Source of the DNA: Tenrec ecaudatus
Taxonomy: Eukaryota; Chordata; Mammalia; Afrosoricida; Tenrecidae
Direction of reading: 5' to 3'
Assembly: GCF_050624435.1 (NCBI RefSeq)
Contig: NC_134545.1
Span: forward strand, 84,393,563-84,457,562
DNA: 64,000 bases
The position numbers and the translations under genes are program-made. The notes beneath the pieces are model-generated. The model was given only the letters and a program-made list of their open reading frames with translations. It ran no database searches and was not told the DNA's origin. Positions 45,640-56,638 of this stretch are shown piece by piece. Each line of letters opens with the position of its first letter. Position 1 is the stretch's first letter.

Positions 45640-45852
45640 TCACTGGGAGTCATTGGTGGTGGTGGGTGGGTGGGGGTGGTTTACATGCTTGGTCAGCCAG
45701 TTTGAACCCAACATCCTCTCCTCGGGAGAAAGATGAGGCTCACTACACACTAACGAGCCGGCGTTTCAGAAACTCAAAGGGGTACTTCCATCCTCTCCTA
45801 TAGTCGCTATGCGTCAGAATCAACTCCATGGCAATGAGTTTGGTTACTTTTT
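45640..45852 (+). repeat. AfroSINE
   Basis: 'gtcattggtggtggtgggtg' to 'ctccatggcaatgagtttgg'. Confidence 0.8.
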
Positions 45853-46174
45853 AGTTTATGGGTAAAACAAATAATAGGTGCTCCAAGTATTCATAGCCGC
45901 TAAAAGAAGAGGTGATAGCAAAAGAAGAGAGGCGGGACTAGCCATGGAAAAGCAGTCTTGGATTCAGCAAACATGTCTGAAGGGCTCACACGTGCCAGGC
46001 ATACAAAGAAAGAAAGAGTGGTTTGATTCAGCTTCTGGGGAAACTCGCTCCGCTGGGCCCCTAAGCCCTCCATGTTCCTGTTGACTGCGTGAGTAGCCTG
46101 TTTCCCGAGTGACACTCTGAGGAAGGTCTGTGGCAGGAGCTGCCTTCCCGCCTTCCTGTGACTTCCTGACTTAG

Positions 46175-46345
46175 TCTCCCAAACTGCAGAGTCAGGTGGG
46201 TAGATTCTCCACTTTCCTGGATGAGTGACCATGACTCAGAGAAGTCTCACCTGCTTCCTTTAAAGTCACGCAGCAAGAAAGGAGCAGGCGTTAAGGACTA
46301 AAACCCAGATCTGTCAGAACCTAAAGGCTGTGCCCTGATGACTAA
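46175..46345 (-). repeat. MIR
   Basis: Reverse MIR: 'aaagtcacgcagcaagaaag' and 'taaaacccagatctgtcaga'. Confidence 0.65.
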
Positions 46346-46381
46346 GCCCTCCCCTGTTGGGAAGGACTGCCAACTCAGGCA

Positions 46382-46592
46382 GAGCTCTGGTGACAAAGTG
46401 GGTTTCATGGTGGGGGGCTAACCACAACATCAGCAGTTCGAAGCCACTAGTTGCTCCTTGGGAGAAAGGTGAGACTCTCTCCTCCCGTAAAGAGTTGCAG
46501 TTTTAGAAGCCCACAGGGACAGCTCTACTCTGTCCTATGAGGTCTCGATGAGTCAGAATCCACTCAATGGCAGTAGGTTTGTATTTTGTTTG
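46382..46592 (+). repeat. AfroSINE
   Basis: 'agagctctggtgacaaagtg' to 'ctcaatggcagtaggtttgt'. Confidence 0.85.
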
Positions 46593-47099
46593 GGGCCTAT
46601 TGGCTTTGACATTCTGTATGGAAAATATCCTTTAAAACAAATCCCGGGTCTACTATATATACAGAGTCTAAAAAGAGTACTGTTTCAGAAAATGCAGGAT
46701 CCAAAGTCAAGTACTCTAGCTCTTTCCCTGTCTGCCTGTCCACCCCTTCCCCTAACAGTTTGGACCCCGTAGCTTTGCTCATGTGCCTTGGAAAACTCTC
46801 ATAGACACTCTGGCCAGACCCAGGATTCCCCATAGAGCAGTCTGTCTGCATCATCACCCACTGCGGGAGTGAGTTTGACTGGTTAGGGTTTGGCTGAAAA
46901 CCTGCCTCTTGTCGGGGTGCAGGAAGGAGGACTCTAAAGAGAGAGTGTGAAGAAGCTTGAGAGACCAGACAGGAAGCCCTCTGGACAGCCAGCCTGTGCA
47001 CTGCCAGGTAGGTTGGTGTCCCTGCCACGCTGCCCAGACTCAGGCCGCTGGACTGACTGGCCAGCCCTGTCTCACCCCACCCTGTCTGTCCCTGACAGC

Positions 47100-47430
47100 T
47101 CTTCCGATTGCAGCCAGAGGGACCATTCCCAATCGGATCCTGCCACTCCCCTCAGCAGACGCCTTCAATGCCTCCTTGTTTCCCTCAGGATAAAGTCCAG
47201 ACTCTTGAATGTGGTTCAAAGGTCCTTCATGGTCTGGTCTTTCTGGCCTGGTTTTTTGTCACCTCATTCTGCTCCATCCACACTAGGCTTTTTGCCATTT
47301 CTCTGAACAAACTGCATTCTCTAGAGCCTCCAGAACTCTGCTCTCACAGCTTAATTATATCTGTCTTTCTTTTCCCCCTGCCCCCCACCAATTATTTTGT
47401 ACCTGGCTGTGATTTCTTTATTGTCCTGCA
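47100..47430 (+). repeat. L2 fragment
   Basis: 'ctcaggataaagtccagact' and 'aaaggtccttcatggtctgg' match the L2 3' portion. The open frames here are accidental. Confidence 0.5.
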
Positions 47431-47756
47431 TGGCATCTCATGTTAGACCTTGCCAGCTCGGGGATGCCTTTCTCGAGCTTCCCAGGACAGCAATGATCCC
47501 AATGCGTTGCAATGACTAGTGTAACTTCCCAGCTCACTGGAGCCTGCCCCGAGTTATGAACGGGCGGCCTTGGTCTTCTTTGAGAGCAAGGCTCCGCAGA
47601 TACCTCCCCACCCCCACCCCCACGGAGGAAATAAATGGAGGAAGGAGTGAGTGGCTGGCTGGCTGGAGCTTGCCACTGTGTGAGGGAAAGAATTGGGACC
47701 TTATTTTGTGAATTGCAGTTCTATTGAGTGGCATGTACCACACACAAAATCAGAAC

Positions 47757-47916
47757 CAAACCACACCCACTGCCACCCAGAGGAATCCACTCACGGTGAC
47801 CCTGTTGGACAGAGCAGAACTACAAGACCACCTCATCTTTCTTCCGCAGAGCGGCCAGTGGATTTGAACTGCTGGGCTTGCAGTTAGCAAGCCAAATCGT
47901 ATGCCAGCAGGGCTCC
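47757..47916 (-). repeat. AfroSINE
   Basis: 'acccactgccacccagagga' to 'atcgtatgccagcagggctc'. Confidence 0.8.
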
Positions 47917-48181
47917 CTCACTGAACCCTGAAAGGGGACCCCAGAAAGGAGCCCCGCCCACCCCTGAGCACAGGGGACTAGGGACCCCACTGCCCCAGGA
48001 GGGTCTCTGAGCTTATGGGTTGTTGAAAATCCTTAACAACATCAACTTGGCTCAGTAACAAGGAGCCCTGTTGTCAGCAACAACTCGACGGCAGTGAGTT
48101 GAGTTTTCGCTCAATAATGCTTCCAATACAGATGGGAGCTCAGCAAGGCAGGCAGGGCTGGGGCCCAGGCCCAAGGTGAAT

Positions 48182-48372
48182 GAGGAGTGCGGGTGGCATA
48201 GTGGTTACAAGTCGAGCTGCTCACTAAAAGGTCAGCAGTTTGAATCTCCCTGCCACTCGGTGGGAGAAAGGCAGGGTTTTCTATTCCCATCAAGAGTTAA
48301 TAGTCTGAAACTCACAGGCGGGCAGTTCCGCCCTGTCTTGTAGGGTGGCTAGGAGGTTTTTGGTTTTGTGGC
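48182..48372 (+). repeat. AfroSINE
   Basis: 'gtgcgggtggcatagtggtt' to 'tgtagggtggctaggaggtt'; a separate stub 'ctcgacggcagtgagttgag' lies at about 48085. Confidence 0.82.
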
Positions 48373-48983
48373 TACGATAGGTTTATGGTGCCAATGTGGC
48401 CAATAGAACATGTGGGATTCATCAGGTCGCAGTTTGATTGGAGGCCAAAGAGAAAAATGGCTCTGCCAGGTCACACACCCCTAACCCTCCCCCCCCCCCC
48501 CACCGCTCCCCCATCTCCCTCCCCGCTCTCTGGTGGTCGGGGAGTGCTGGAGCATGCTGCTGCTTCAGTTAGCTCTCTGCCTCACCCTGTGAGCCAGGCC
48601 AACCCGTGGGTCATGCTACCAGAGCTTGAGGCTCCTTAGAGACCTGCTTCGCCACGCTGCTGGTGCGTACCTCGCTTGAGCTTGAGGCTGGCGGAGCCTG
48701 TGGCCTTGCATTGCTTCCGTTCCTATCATCAGGGCCTGCTTCACTAAGCTCCCGAGCTACTGACTGTTGGTGACCCACCCTGCCCTTTGATGCCTGCCCA
48801 AGGGAGGACTCCACTGTCTGCTTCCTTGACCTTGGACCTGGCAGCCCACGTGAGCTGAGGGACTTCCAGTCTATTAACTCTTGCACGGAAGTGAGTTGAG
48901 CTAAACCCTCTGTATTGCTGTGTAGACTAATTAGCTGCTATATTCCTTCTCACTGTATAAACCTATCTATCTATCTATCTATC

Positions 48984-49036
<53 letters not shown>

Positions 49037-49079
49037 ATCATAAGTGTCCTGGTTTTGTTTCTCTAGAGAACCCGGCCGA
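48373..49079. other. Possible unnamed afrotherian interspersed repeat ending in TATC array
   Basis: The sequence from about 48530 to the 'tggttttgtttctctagaga' motif at 49050-49069 resembles an afrotherian interspersed repeat whose name I cannot give. The C-run at 48488-48501 is a simple repeat. Confidence 0.35.
48964..49036 (+). repeat. (TATC)n microsatellite
   Basis: About 18 TATC units with one short slip (ATCATC) near 48981. Confidence 0.97.
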
Positions 49080-49235
49080 ACACAGCGGCACAGTGGTGAA
49101 GTTCTCAACCACTAAAACAAAAGTCAGTAGCAGTCAGTCTGCTTCCCAGACCCCAGTCTCGGGAGCCTTGTGTGGCCAGTCTACTCTGTGCCATGGGGTC
49201 GCTCTGAGTTGGAATTGACTTGAGGACAATGGCTA
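49080..49235 (+). repeat. AfroSINE, degraded
   Basis: 'cagcggcacagtggtgaagt' to 'ttggaattgacttgaggaca'. Confidence 0.7.
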
Positions 49236-49399
49236 TGGGCAGTGGTGACTATGGCCTTGTTTCTAAACACAGTCTTTGAAGAGGTTATTCATTTACGTGA
49301 GGCCGTGTGTGTGCGCGCGCGCATTCAATCTAACCTGAGTGGTGAAGACACACAGATCAGACACGCAGAAGAAGAACACTGAGTAGCAATGAAGGTAGA

Positions 49400-49423
49400 T
49401 CACACACACACACACACACACAT
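49400..49423 (+). repeat. (CA)n microsatellite
   Basis: About 11 CA units ahead of an AfroSINE; a short GT/GC alternation lies at 49304-49322. Confidence 0.93.
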
Positions 49424-49427
49424 GCCA

Positions 49428-49603
49428 CACACATTGCCATCAAGCCATGTCTGACTCATAGTGTCCCCTTGTGGGTTTCCAAGGCTATACATCTTTATGG
49501 GAGCAGAAAGCCTCATCTTTCTCCTGCCCAGTGACTGGTGGATTTGAACCACCCACTGTGTAGTGAGCAGCCCAGTACATAGCCACGAAGGCGCCAGGGC
49601 TCC
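49428..49603 (-). repeat. AfroSINE after a (CA)n tract
   Basis: 'cattgccatcaagccatgtc' to 'cacgaaggcgccagggctcc'. Confidence 0.85.
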
Positions 49604-50150
49604 TGGAGGGGCACAGCTGCACGCAAGGGAGCATTCAGGGTTGCTGAGAGCCACCAGAAACCAGCTGAGGAAGCAAAGGATCTTCCTGAAGAATATATGT
49701 TCCCAAAGTGAGTGATGCCACCCTTGGGGGCTGATGTGGCACTGGAATGACAGAGGGGCACTCAATGACAAAGTAGATACCCTTCTTCATGGAGTGTGGA
49801 CAACACAAAGGTTTTCCATGGCCAGAGGGGTGCTGAGTAATTTTTTTTTCTTTCCTGAAAAGGAGGCAGGAGGTTACGATTGGACCCTCAAATAGGCCAA
49901 ATTTTCACCGGGGGTGGGGGGTGAGGATGGGGGTGGGAGAGGGGGAGGGGGAGGAGATGACTTTTTCAGGGAAAAATACTACTCAGCACCTCTTTTCAGA
50001 AAAATTCAAAAACAAAACTCAGTACTCTCATGGCACTTTAATACTTTTGTACAATTTAGCCCCCGATCCAGGTTACAGCTTTTGCAGTCCCACTGGACGC
50101 TTTTGGCGCCCCCGAGGGCCCACCTGGGGAAACACTGCTCTAGAGCCTTT

Positions 50151-50940
50151 GTGGAGAGGATGGCCCTGGTGACCACCTGCCTGGATTTGGACTTGGCCTC
50201 CAGACAATAAACTGCTGTCCTGAGAGGCCGCCTGGTTCGTCAGCAGCCCCAGGAAAGAAATACACCTAGGAAATGTCCTCAAAGATGCCTGCGGTTTAAA
50301 ATGGGCACGTCTGAGGACAGGTAGCAGCGAGACTAGGTGTTTGCATTGGTCAAATCCATTTCCTATTAAGAAACGAGGAGGGGACTGCCAGGAGTCCTTG
50401 GAAACAGGAAGCTAATGACAACGGAATTTTCCCATGAACTTTGTGAGGCCCCTCGGATTATGCTATTGTTGTGATGATCCTCTGGGATTTCCGGAGAACA
50501 AAAACCAACTTGGTGTTTCCATCATTCATCCCAGAATCTTCTTTGAGCACTAGCTGTCCCTCAGGCTCTGTGTTAGGCCCTGGATACAGAAGTGTTCAAA
50601 CGGCAGAACTGCCCTCTGGGTGCAGTGTGACCCGGCCTGCAGCCTGCAGACCTAGATCGGACCCCAGAACCCAGAACACCTCACGGCCAACCACTGGATG
50701 TACTGGCATCTGCACCCAGGCTCAGTAAGTTCTGCTCCTTGATGGATGGCTTGGGTGGGGCAAATGATTAAGCACTGAGCTACCCGGAGACCAGCCCTCC
50801 TCCCGCTCCGCCAGGTGCCTCAGAGGAGAGCCGGCAGTCTGCTTCTGAAAAATGAAGGGCATGAAGCCACGGGACGCAGTTCTTATCTGAAACACGGGAG
50901 GCAGAGACATAGACTCGGCAGAGACCTAGGTGGGACAGAC
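50151..50940. other. Sequence downstream of the CPN1 poly(A) site
   Basis: No recognised element. It lies between the CPN1 3' end and the DNMBP-side intergenic repeats. Confidence 0.35.
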
Positions 50941-50965
50941 AGCAACCATACGGAGTTCTTTACAA

Positions 50966-50971
50966 TTTATT
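50966..50971 (-). terminator. CPN1: CPN1 polyadenylation signal
   Basis: TTTATT on the plus strand is AATAAA on the CPN1 strand. It lies about 60 bases past the stop codon, so cleavage would fall near 50940-50955 and give a 3'UTR of about 80-90 bases. No better signal lies nearby. Confidence 0.75.
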
Positions 50972-51030
50972 AGTAGTTAAATAGGTCTCCTATAAGGAAA
51001 GTGGAAGAAAGCTCCAGGCACACGGCTTTG

Positions 51031-51174
51031 CTAGGGCTCTCGCTTCTCCACTTCTTTCTTCCTCACGGTCCGGGGCTGGCCTTTCTTTGGTAAGACTTTG
51101 CCTCTGAGGTCCTTGCTGGGAACACTCACTGTAGGGCTTACATGGGGGCTGCTTCTCTTGAGATGAAAGTTCAC
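51031..51174 (-). CDS. CPN1: CPN1 last coding exon: basic C-terminal tail and stop
   Basis: It encodes 47 residues plus a TAG stop (51033-51031). It begins VNFHLKRSSPHVSPTVSVPS, matching the CPN1 VNFHLKRS...VSP motif, and continues into a Lys/Arg-rich tail ending VRKKEVEKREP. The acceptor is TTCCCTTCCAG|GTGAAC, phase 0. The tail after KRS is fast-evolving in this family: its length is similar to the human protein but the residues differ considerably. It is the end of the secreted catalytic chain. The 3'UTR is short, with AATAAA about 60 bases after the stop. Confidence 0.93.
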   Translation of the reverse strand: MNFHLKRSSPHVSPTVSVPSKDLRGKVLPKKGQPRTVRKKEVEKREP

Positions 51175-51444
51175 CTGGAAGGGAACCAGAAGTTAGGCGC
51201 ACAGAGGCATTTTTCGACTTCCTGGAACTGAAATGGGGGAAGGGCCCCAGTTCGGAACCCCTCCCCCCTCTACCTCCAGAGTTCTGGATTCTGAGGGCCG
51301 AAGACCAGGGGGTTATTGGAACCAAGATCCCGGCTGGCACTGGGGGCGTCATATAGGCCCAGCTGACAGACAACCAAAGGTGCTACATGAAGTCTATTGG
51401 CGAAACGGAATATAATTTAATTTTCTTAAACACAGCAAAACAAC

Positions 51445-51635
51445 TCACTGCCATCAAGTCACTTCTGACTCATAGCAACCCGACAGGACAGGGTGGAGCT
51501 GCCCCCGTGGGCTTCCGAAAGGGTATCTCCTTACAGGAGTAGGCAGCCTCATCCTTTCCCCCAGGAGCGGCAGGTGGTTTCCACCCGAGGCCCTTGTAGT
51601 TTGCGACCCAATGCGTAAATTACTACACCATAGAC
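51445..51635 (-). repeat. AfroSINE
   Basis: 'actgccatcaagtcacttct' to 'gtagtttgcgacccaatgcg', in the last CPN1 intron. Confidence 0.87.
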
Positions 51636-52196
51636 AGCTTTGTTTTCCTAACACATACAAAATAAATTTTAACTTAGATAATCTTATCATTTTATATTTA
51701 TGTATAAAATTATGTCATTTATAGTAATAAAAGTTATTATTTAAATGTTTGTTATTTTAGATGTTGGAAAGCAATGCTATCTCGCACATCAAAGCATGAT
51801 CTCACCAATATTTCTTGCTCACGCCAGAGCTATGATTAATGGGGCCATGATGATTGGCATTATGCTGATGGTATGAATCACGGGCGAGTGTCCGGGCAAG
51901 CTCAGGAAGGCTGCAGACCGTCAGCATGAATCCTTAACTCGCTGGGAATGTAGACTGTGGAGATGAAATAGATGTCCAGGACACGGTCTGGAGTTCTAAA
52001 CGCCCATGCATCCCTGTGAATGGTACAGTGACATCGCCCTTCCGGGAAGCTTGAAGATGTGCAGTGGGGACCTTATGGGTGTGGGGAGCTGCAGGTGAAG
52101 GAGAAGGAATGGCACAGTGTCCCAACCACATTCCCCTGGGGTGGCCCTGCATTTCAGGCCCTTAGACCATCTGAGCTGCTGAAGCCAAAGCCAACA

Positions 52197-52370
52197 GCAA
52201 ACTCACTGCCATTGATGTGGACTCACGGTGACCCCATAGGACAGGGTTTAACTGCCTCAGTGGTTTCTGAGAGTGTTAACTCTTTACAGGAGTAGAAAGA
52301 CTCTCTTCCTAGGGTGGTTTTAAACGCCTGACCTTGAGGTCAGCAGCCCAATGTGTAACCAGTAAGCTAG
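52197..52370 (-). repeat. AfroSINE
   Basis: 'actgccattgatgtggactc' to 'gcagcccaatgtgtaaccag'. Confidence 0.85.
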
Positions 52371-52531
52371 CTAGGAACTGAAAAAACAGTGGCCGAGAGG
52401 GCTTATTACCTGCTCCTGCCACAAAAATCCACAACTGGTTTTCCTGTGAGTTCCCCCCCCCCCAAAGGGGGGAAAATATCAAAGCCAATTTCACTATTTC
52501 CACAGAACAAAGAGAGCTAGAAAAGAAAAGG

Positions 52532-52930
52532 GGATCCTGGTGGGTCCACAGTTAAGCAGCCTGCTGCTCATGGAAAGGCCGGCAGTTCAAATCCACTCAG
52601 AGGCTCTGTGGGACAAAGGGTGACTATCTGTTCCTGGTACGCTCACCAAGACCTCCGCCCAAAGGCCACTGCCAATGAGTTCGTTCCAGTTCACAGCGGC
52701 CCAGTAGGTCAGAGTAGCACTTGCCCCACGGGGTCTTAATTGCTACAGAAGCAGACGGCCTCATATTTTTCTTAGAGTGGCTGTTGGGCTCAAACTGACA
52801 ACCTTTTGGTTAGCTGTGAAGCCCTTTATCCACTGCACCACCAGAGCATCTTGATGTGGATCCCAGCCTATTGGGCACACTACTGCCTGGGGCTGCGATG
52901 AGTCACAATCAACTCTGCAGCACCCAACCA
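52532..52930. repeat. AfroSINE (+) interrupted by an AfroSINE (-)
   Basis: Plus-strand 5' half at 52532-52642 ('gatcctggtgggtccacagt') and 3' half at 52860-52930 ('atgagtcacaatcaactctg') flank a complete minus copy at 52668-52848 ('gccaatgagttcgttccagt' to 'ttatccactgcaccaccaga'). Confidence 0.75.
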
Positions 52931-53368
52931 CCACCACAGGTAAGAGAAAAAGACAGGAAATCGAGACGAGGACAGAGGAAAATGGAAAGCGCCCAGGCAT
53001 CTGGACACCGTGGGGGAATCCAGAGAACACTGGGCTCTCAGAGAGAACTGACAGTACAGCACCCAAAAACCTGTGCTAAACTTTTTTTTTGGCTTTATTT
53101 TTCTCCAGCCAGATGGATATCTGTTTTAGAATGCAAATGGAAAGACTGTACTGTGATCAATAAACATTCTTAATTATTATGGTCGCTGCAAATCACATTC
53201 AAATGATAGATTTCCCCCTCACAGTTACATTTGATGTCATGAAGGGTTATGTTACTTTATTGAAAGGAAATGTGACAAATGAGGGGGAATCTTTCAAAAT
53301 AGAGTCACTGGGTTACTCAGGAGGATTCACTATTGTTTTAAATTGGCATAGACTAGACTTACTTATAA

Positions 53369-53560
53369 GGCGCACTCTTGGTGTAGCGCTTACCAGTTGG
53401 GCTGTAATCTACAAGATCAGCAGTTCAAAACCACCAGCCGCTCCTTGGAGAAAGACCAGGCTTTCTACTCCTGTAAACAGCTACCATCTCAGAAACTCAT
53501 AGGGTCAGTTCTACTGATGAGTCAGCACGGACTCAGTGGCGGTGAGTTTGGTTTGAGACT
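53369..53560 (+). repeat. AfroSINE
   Basis: 'cactcttggtgtagcgctta' to 'ctcagtggcggtgagtttgg'; the usual 'ctgtcctatagggtc' part is deleted. Confidence 0.85.
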
Positions 53561-53904
53561 TACTTGTAGCACAGAGCTTGGAGGGTCCAATGTCCTTGTC
53601 CCCTGGTCACTTGATTTAGGGTGGATGAAGAGCAAAAAGATAACAATTTGAAGAGAGAAACAGGGGATGGATCGGTTGGGAAATGGGATCCATAGAATTT
53701 ACTCTTTGCTTCCTGCATCTGCAAGCAGGAGTAACATATAGAATGTTGGAGATGGGAGTGGATGAGGGCCCCTACTCAGGATTCCCAGAGGAATTCTCAA
53801 AGGACTTTTATCCGAATGAATCCTTGGGTTAAAAGAAGGAGTTAGGAGCACACCAAAGTTGGGTTTCTCATACACACTGTCTAAGGGGGCAACGCCAAGA
53901 CCCG

Positions 53905-54065
53905 ACCGAGGCTAGACTCTTGGTTCTGACTCTCCGGGCGACACTGGACACTTGCTCCATTCTAGGCTCCGTTTCCTCAGCCACAAATAGGAACACTTAC
54001 ATGTACCGGCCTGACAGGGTTGTTGGGAAGGCGAGATGCAGGCATTCTGTGAAGGTCCCTTAGAG
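53905..54065 (+). repeat. MIR fragment
   Basis: 'actcttggttctgactctcc', 'tccgtttcctcagccacaaa' and 'ctgacagggttgttgggaag'. Its 3' part leads into the 63-bp tandem repeat. Confidence 0.6.
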
Positions 54066-54254
54066 TATCTGACACGCAGTGAGGGTACAAGAACACATCC
54101 ATTCCACACCTCCTGACACGGTCAGCTCTATCTGACACACAGTGAGGGTACAAGAACACATCCATTCCACACCTCCTGACACGGTCAGCTCTATCTGACA
54201 CACAGTGAGGGTACAAGAACACATCCATTCCACACCTCCTGACACGGTCAGCTC
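54066..54254 (+). repeat. 63-bp tandem repeat, 3 copies
   Basis: Units at 54066, 54129 and 54192, nearly identical; they include 'cagtgagggtacaagaacac' and 'cctcctgacacggtcagctc'. 63 is a multiple of 3, so the antisense open frame repeats a 21-residue motif; this is not evidence for a gene. Confidence 0.95.
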
Positions 54255-54320
54255 CAAAGAGCAAGGTTGTGGTGTGAAAACCAGCATTTATGCAAACTGA
54301 AAGCTGGCCACGATTGATTA

Positions 54321-54426
54321 CCAAATGGAGGATGTCATCACGGCATTACCGCCAAATGGCCTCAATACATAGCTCACCAAATGACATCATTACATAACTC
54401 ACCAAATGGCATCATTATGTAACTTC
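54321..54426 (+). repeat. Short degenerate tandem repeat, about 25 bp
   Basis: 'ccaaatgg' recurs at 54321, 54352, 54377 (as ccaaatga) and 54402; the last three units share the pattern ccaaatg-c-tca-ta-ata-ct. Confidence 0.75.
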
Positions 54427-54609
54427 CAACCCACTGAGAATCTTGGCCCATACAACCTTTATCATCTCAGTCAGCTTTGGTCTTGCCTCACACTTCAGCA
54501 TCTGCTACTGCCGGACCAGACACATCATTCATGTGCAAAATCGATTTCTTTACTGCTGCCACAAGCTCAGAATGTCAGGTAACTAGATAGTTGATATGGG
54601 AGGAATGCT

Positions 54610-55260
54610 GTTGGGTGCCACTGAGTTAACTCCTACTCCCAGCGACCTAATGGACAACAGAAGGACATACCACCCAGCCCTGCGTCATCCTCAGAGTTGT
54701 TCTCACGTTTGAGCTCATCGTTGCAGCCACTTGTCGGTCCATTCCCCTGAGGGCCTTCCTCTTTGTCGCTACCCCTCTCCTTGAGCAAGCATGATGTCCT
54801 TCTCCAGGGACTGGTCTCGCCTGACAACCTGTCCAAAGAATGCAAGACCAAGTCTCCCCACCCTTGCCTCTAAGGAGCCCTCTGGCCACTCTTCTTCCAG
54901 GACAGATGGGTTTGTCTTTCTAGCAGCCCGTAGAACTTCCAATGCTCTTCACCAACACCATAGTTCAAATGCATCTGTCTTCCTTCAGTTTTCCTTATTC
55001 AGTGTTCATGGGTCATGTGCACCTTAGTCTTCAGAGGAGCATCTTTGCTTTGCAACACTGTACAGAGGTCTTGTACAGCAGGTTTACCTAACTCGATGGG
55101 TTGTTCGATCTCTTGACGGCTGCTTCCATGAGCATTGAGGGTGGACCCAAGCAAGAGGAAACCCTTCATGACTTCTGCCTTTCCTCCATTCACCGTGATG
55201 TTACTCATTGGTCCAGCGGCGGGACATGCTATTTTCTTGACATTGCGTTGAAGGCTGAGG
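54610..55260 (-). mobile_element. RTE LINE 3' fragment
   Basis: Runs from the tail 'ctgttgggtgccactgagtt' through 'ctccagggactggtctcgcc' to 'tcaccgtgatgttactcatt'. Non-coding remnant in the last CPN1 intron. Confidence 0.8.
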
Positions 55261-55830
55261 AGTAGGTGTAGTATATTTTAAAAGATGAGCTGCGTTGATT
55301 GTTGACCTGCTTGTACTGAGAAGGGTCTGCAAAGCTCGAGGGCTGTTCAGAGAGGGAACCGGACAGAGTAAGGAGACTCTAGGCAAGTGCTGACTTTAAG
55401 AAATAAGATATGCAGATCCTTCAGGAGCTTGCCCTCATTTGAAAAAAAGTGGATATCCATAATCCTTGAGATGCCTTAGTTTTGAGATTGTAATGTAATA
55501 CAACCCAAACGCAAGGGCCCAGGTTGTAGATCAAATACATTTTTGCTTCTCACCCTGTCCATAAAAGATAGTTGTGGAAAACTGGATATTGGCAAAAAGC
55601 TGGCTTTTCACCACAGTGTGAACGGAAGCTAGGAGTAGGTGGACGCATGGGGCACCAGAAGGGGTGGGAGAGCGCCCTCTGGTGGTCTTCCTTGTTGATG
55701 TCACAGAAGCATGTAACAGGGGATCTGGGCAAAGATCTTCTGGATTTATAAACTAACTTTTGCTAAGCACATTCTATTGTGTCAGACACTTCTTTGCATA
55801 CATTTTATTTTCTTTCTTCTTTTTGTTTTT

Positions 55831-56290
55831 CAATGAAAGTGAAACTCTATTGAAGGCTCAGGACCATTGGGCTCAGAGGACCCCAGCAGCAGGAGGCAGG
55901 GGACCTGGCAGTGAGGGGCCCTTATTTGATCTTCACTGGGGGGTAGGGTGTGTGTGTGTGTGTGTGAAGGCCAGCATAACACTTGTGGCAGATCATCTTG
56001 TCCCAGTTGTGTTTCTGGGCCGGCTGGCGCAGAGATGGCTCCAGGATGCCACCACACAGACCCAGCACCAAGTGCAGGGTGAACTCTCTAGATGCTGTCT
56101 TCTGACAGAGTGCGGCCATCCCCCAGCTGTTTATTAGCAAAAGCCAGACGCTGCTGGGCTTGGGGGAGGGGCGGGGGTGAGGTGCTCTCCTTGCCTTGGA
56201 TTTTAGCTCTGACATTCTCAATCGAGCCCTTGGGTTCCCCCTCAAGGGTCAGGGTCTTCACAAAGCTCTGACTCTCTGCGTTTGCCACTC
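55831..56290 (-). pseudogene. UBA52: UBA52 processed pseudogene (ubiquitin-ribosomal protein L40 fusion)
   Basis: On the minus strand, degraded ubiquitin sequence (SFVKTL..., [29 protein letters not shown]) runs into the L40 ribosomal part ([26 protein letters not shown]) and a stop at 55924-55922. There are no introns between the two halves. The parental-like 3'UTR ends in an AATAAA-like sequence at about 55850 and an A-rich tail (T-rich on plus, 55803-55830), so this is a retrocopy. It is dead: the initiator position is AGT, about 14 bases after LT are deleted, an in-frame TAG plus frameshift follows SEDSI, and the region after LH is replaced by a (GT)n run (55948-55966). It lies in the last CPN1 intron in the same orientation. 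Confidence 0.9.
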
Positions 56291-56334
56291 AGGTCGCCTT
56301 GTTGAAGAGAAAGAGGCTGTGTACATTCTCTTAA

Positions 56335-56470
56335 ACCTCCTGGAAGAAGGTATCATGATCGCCAAGTTACAGAGGATGAAACGAAGCATGAGAGAGATCT
56401 GGTGCTTTATCCAAGGTCCGTAGACAAATTGGCTGGTTTTAGAACCAAGGATTCTGTGTTGAATCGATAC
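56335..56470 (-). repeat. MIR fragment
   Basis: Reverse MIR-like stretch: 'aagttacagaggatgaaacg', 'tttagaaccaaggattctgt'. It lies between the UBA52 pseudogene and a CPN1 exon. Confidence 0.45.
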
Positions 56471-56638
56471 CATGTTCAACAGAAGATAGGAAAAGCGCCA
56501 AGAGAGTGGAGAAGATATGTGAACACCAGTTTTTTAAGGGTTAAAGATGGGAGGCTGGCCACCATCAGAACGGTGCAATCAGTTGTTGAAGGCTTTGGAT
56601 CAGTGACTTTTGTGGTGTTCTGAAACAAATCAACTCAC

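Noticed and set aside
48964..49036. Regular short repeats suggestive of a CRISPR-like array
   Set aside because: A plain TATC tetranucleotide microsatellite; there are no spacers and the genome is mammalian.
54060..54324. Repeat protein with the 21-residue motif VSGGVEWMCSCTLTVCQIELT-like
   Set aside because: It arises only because the 63-bp minisatellite unit is a multiple of three. No start context, splice sites or relatives.
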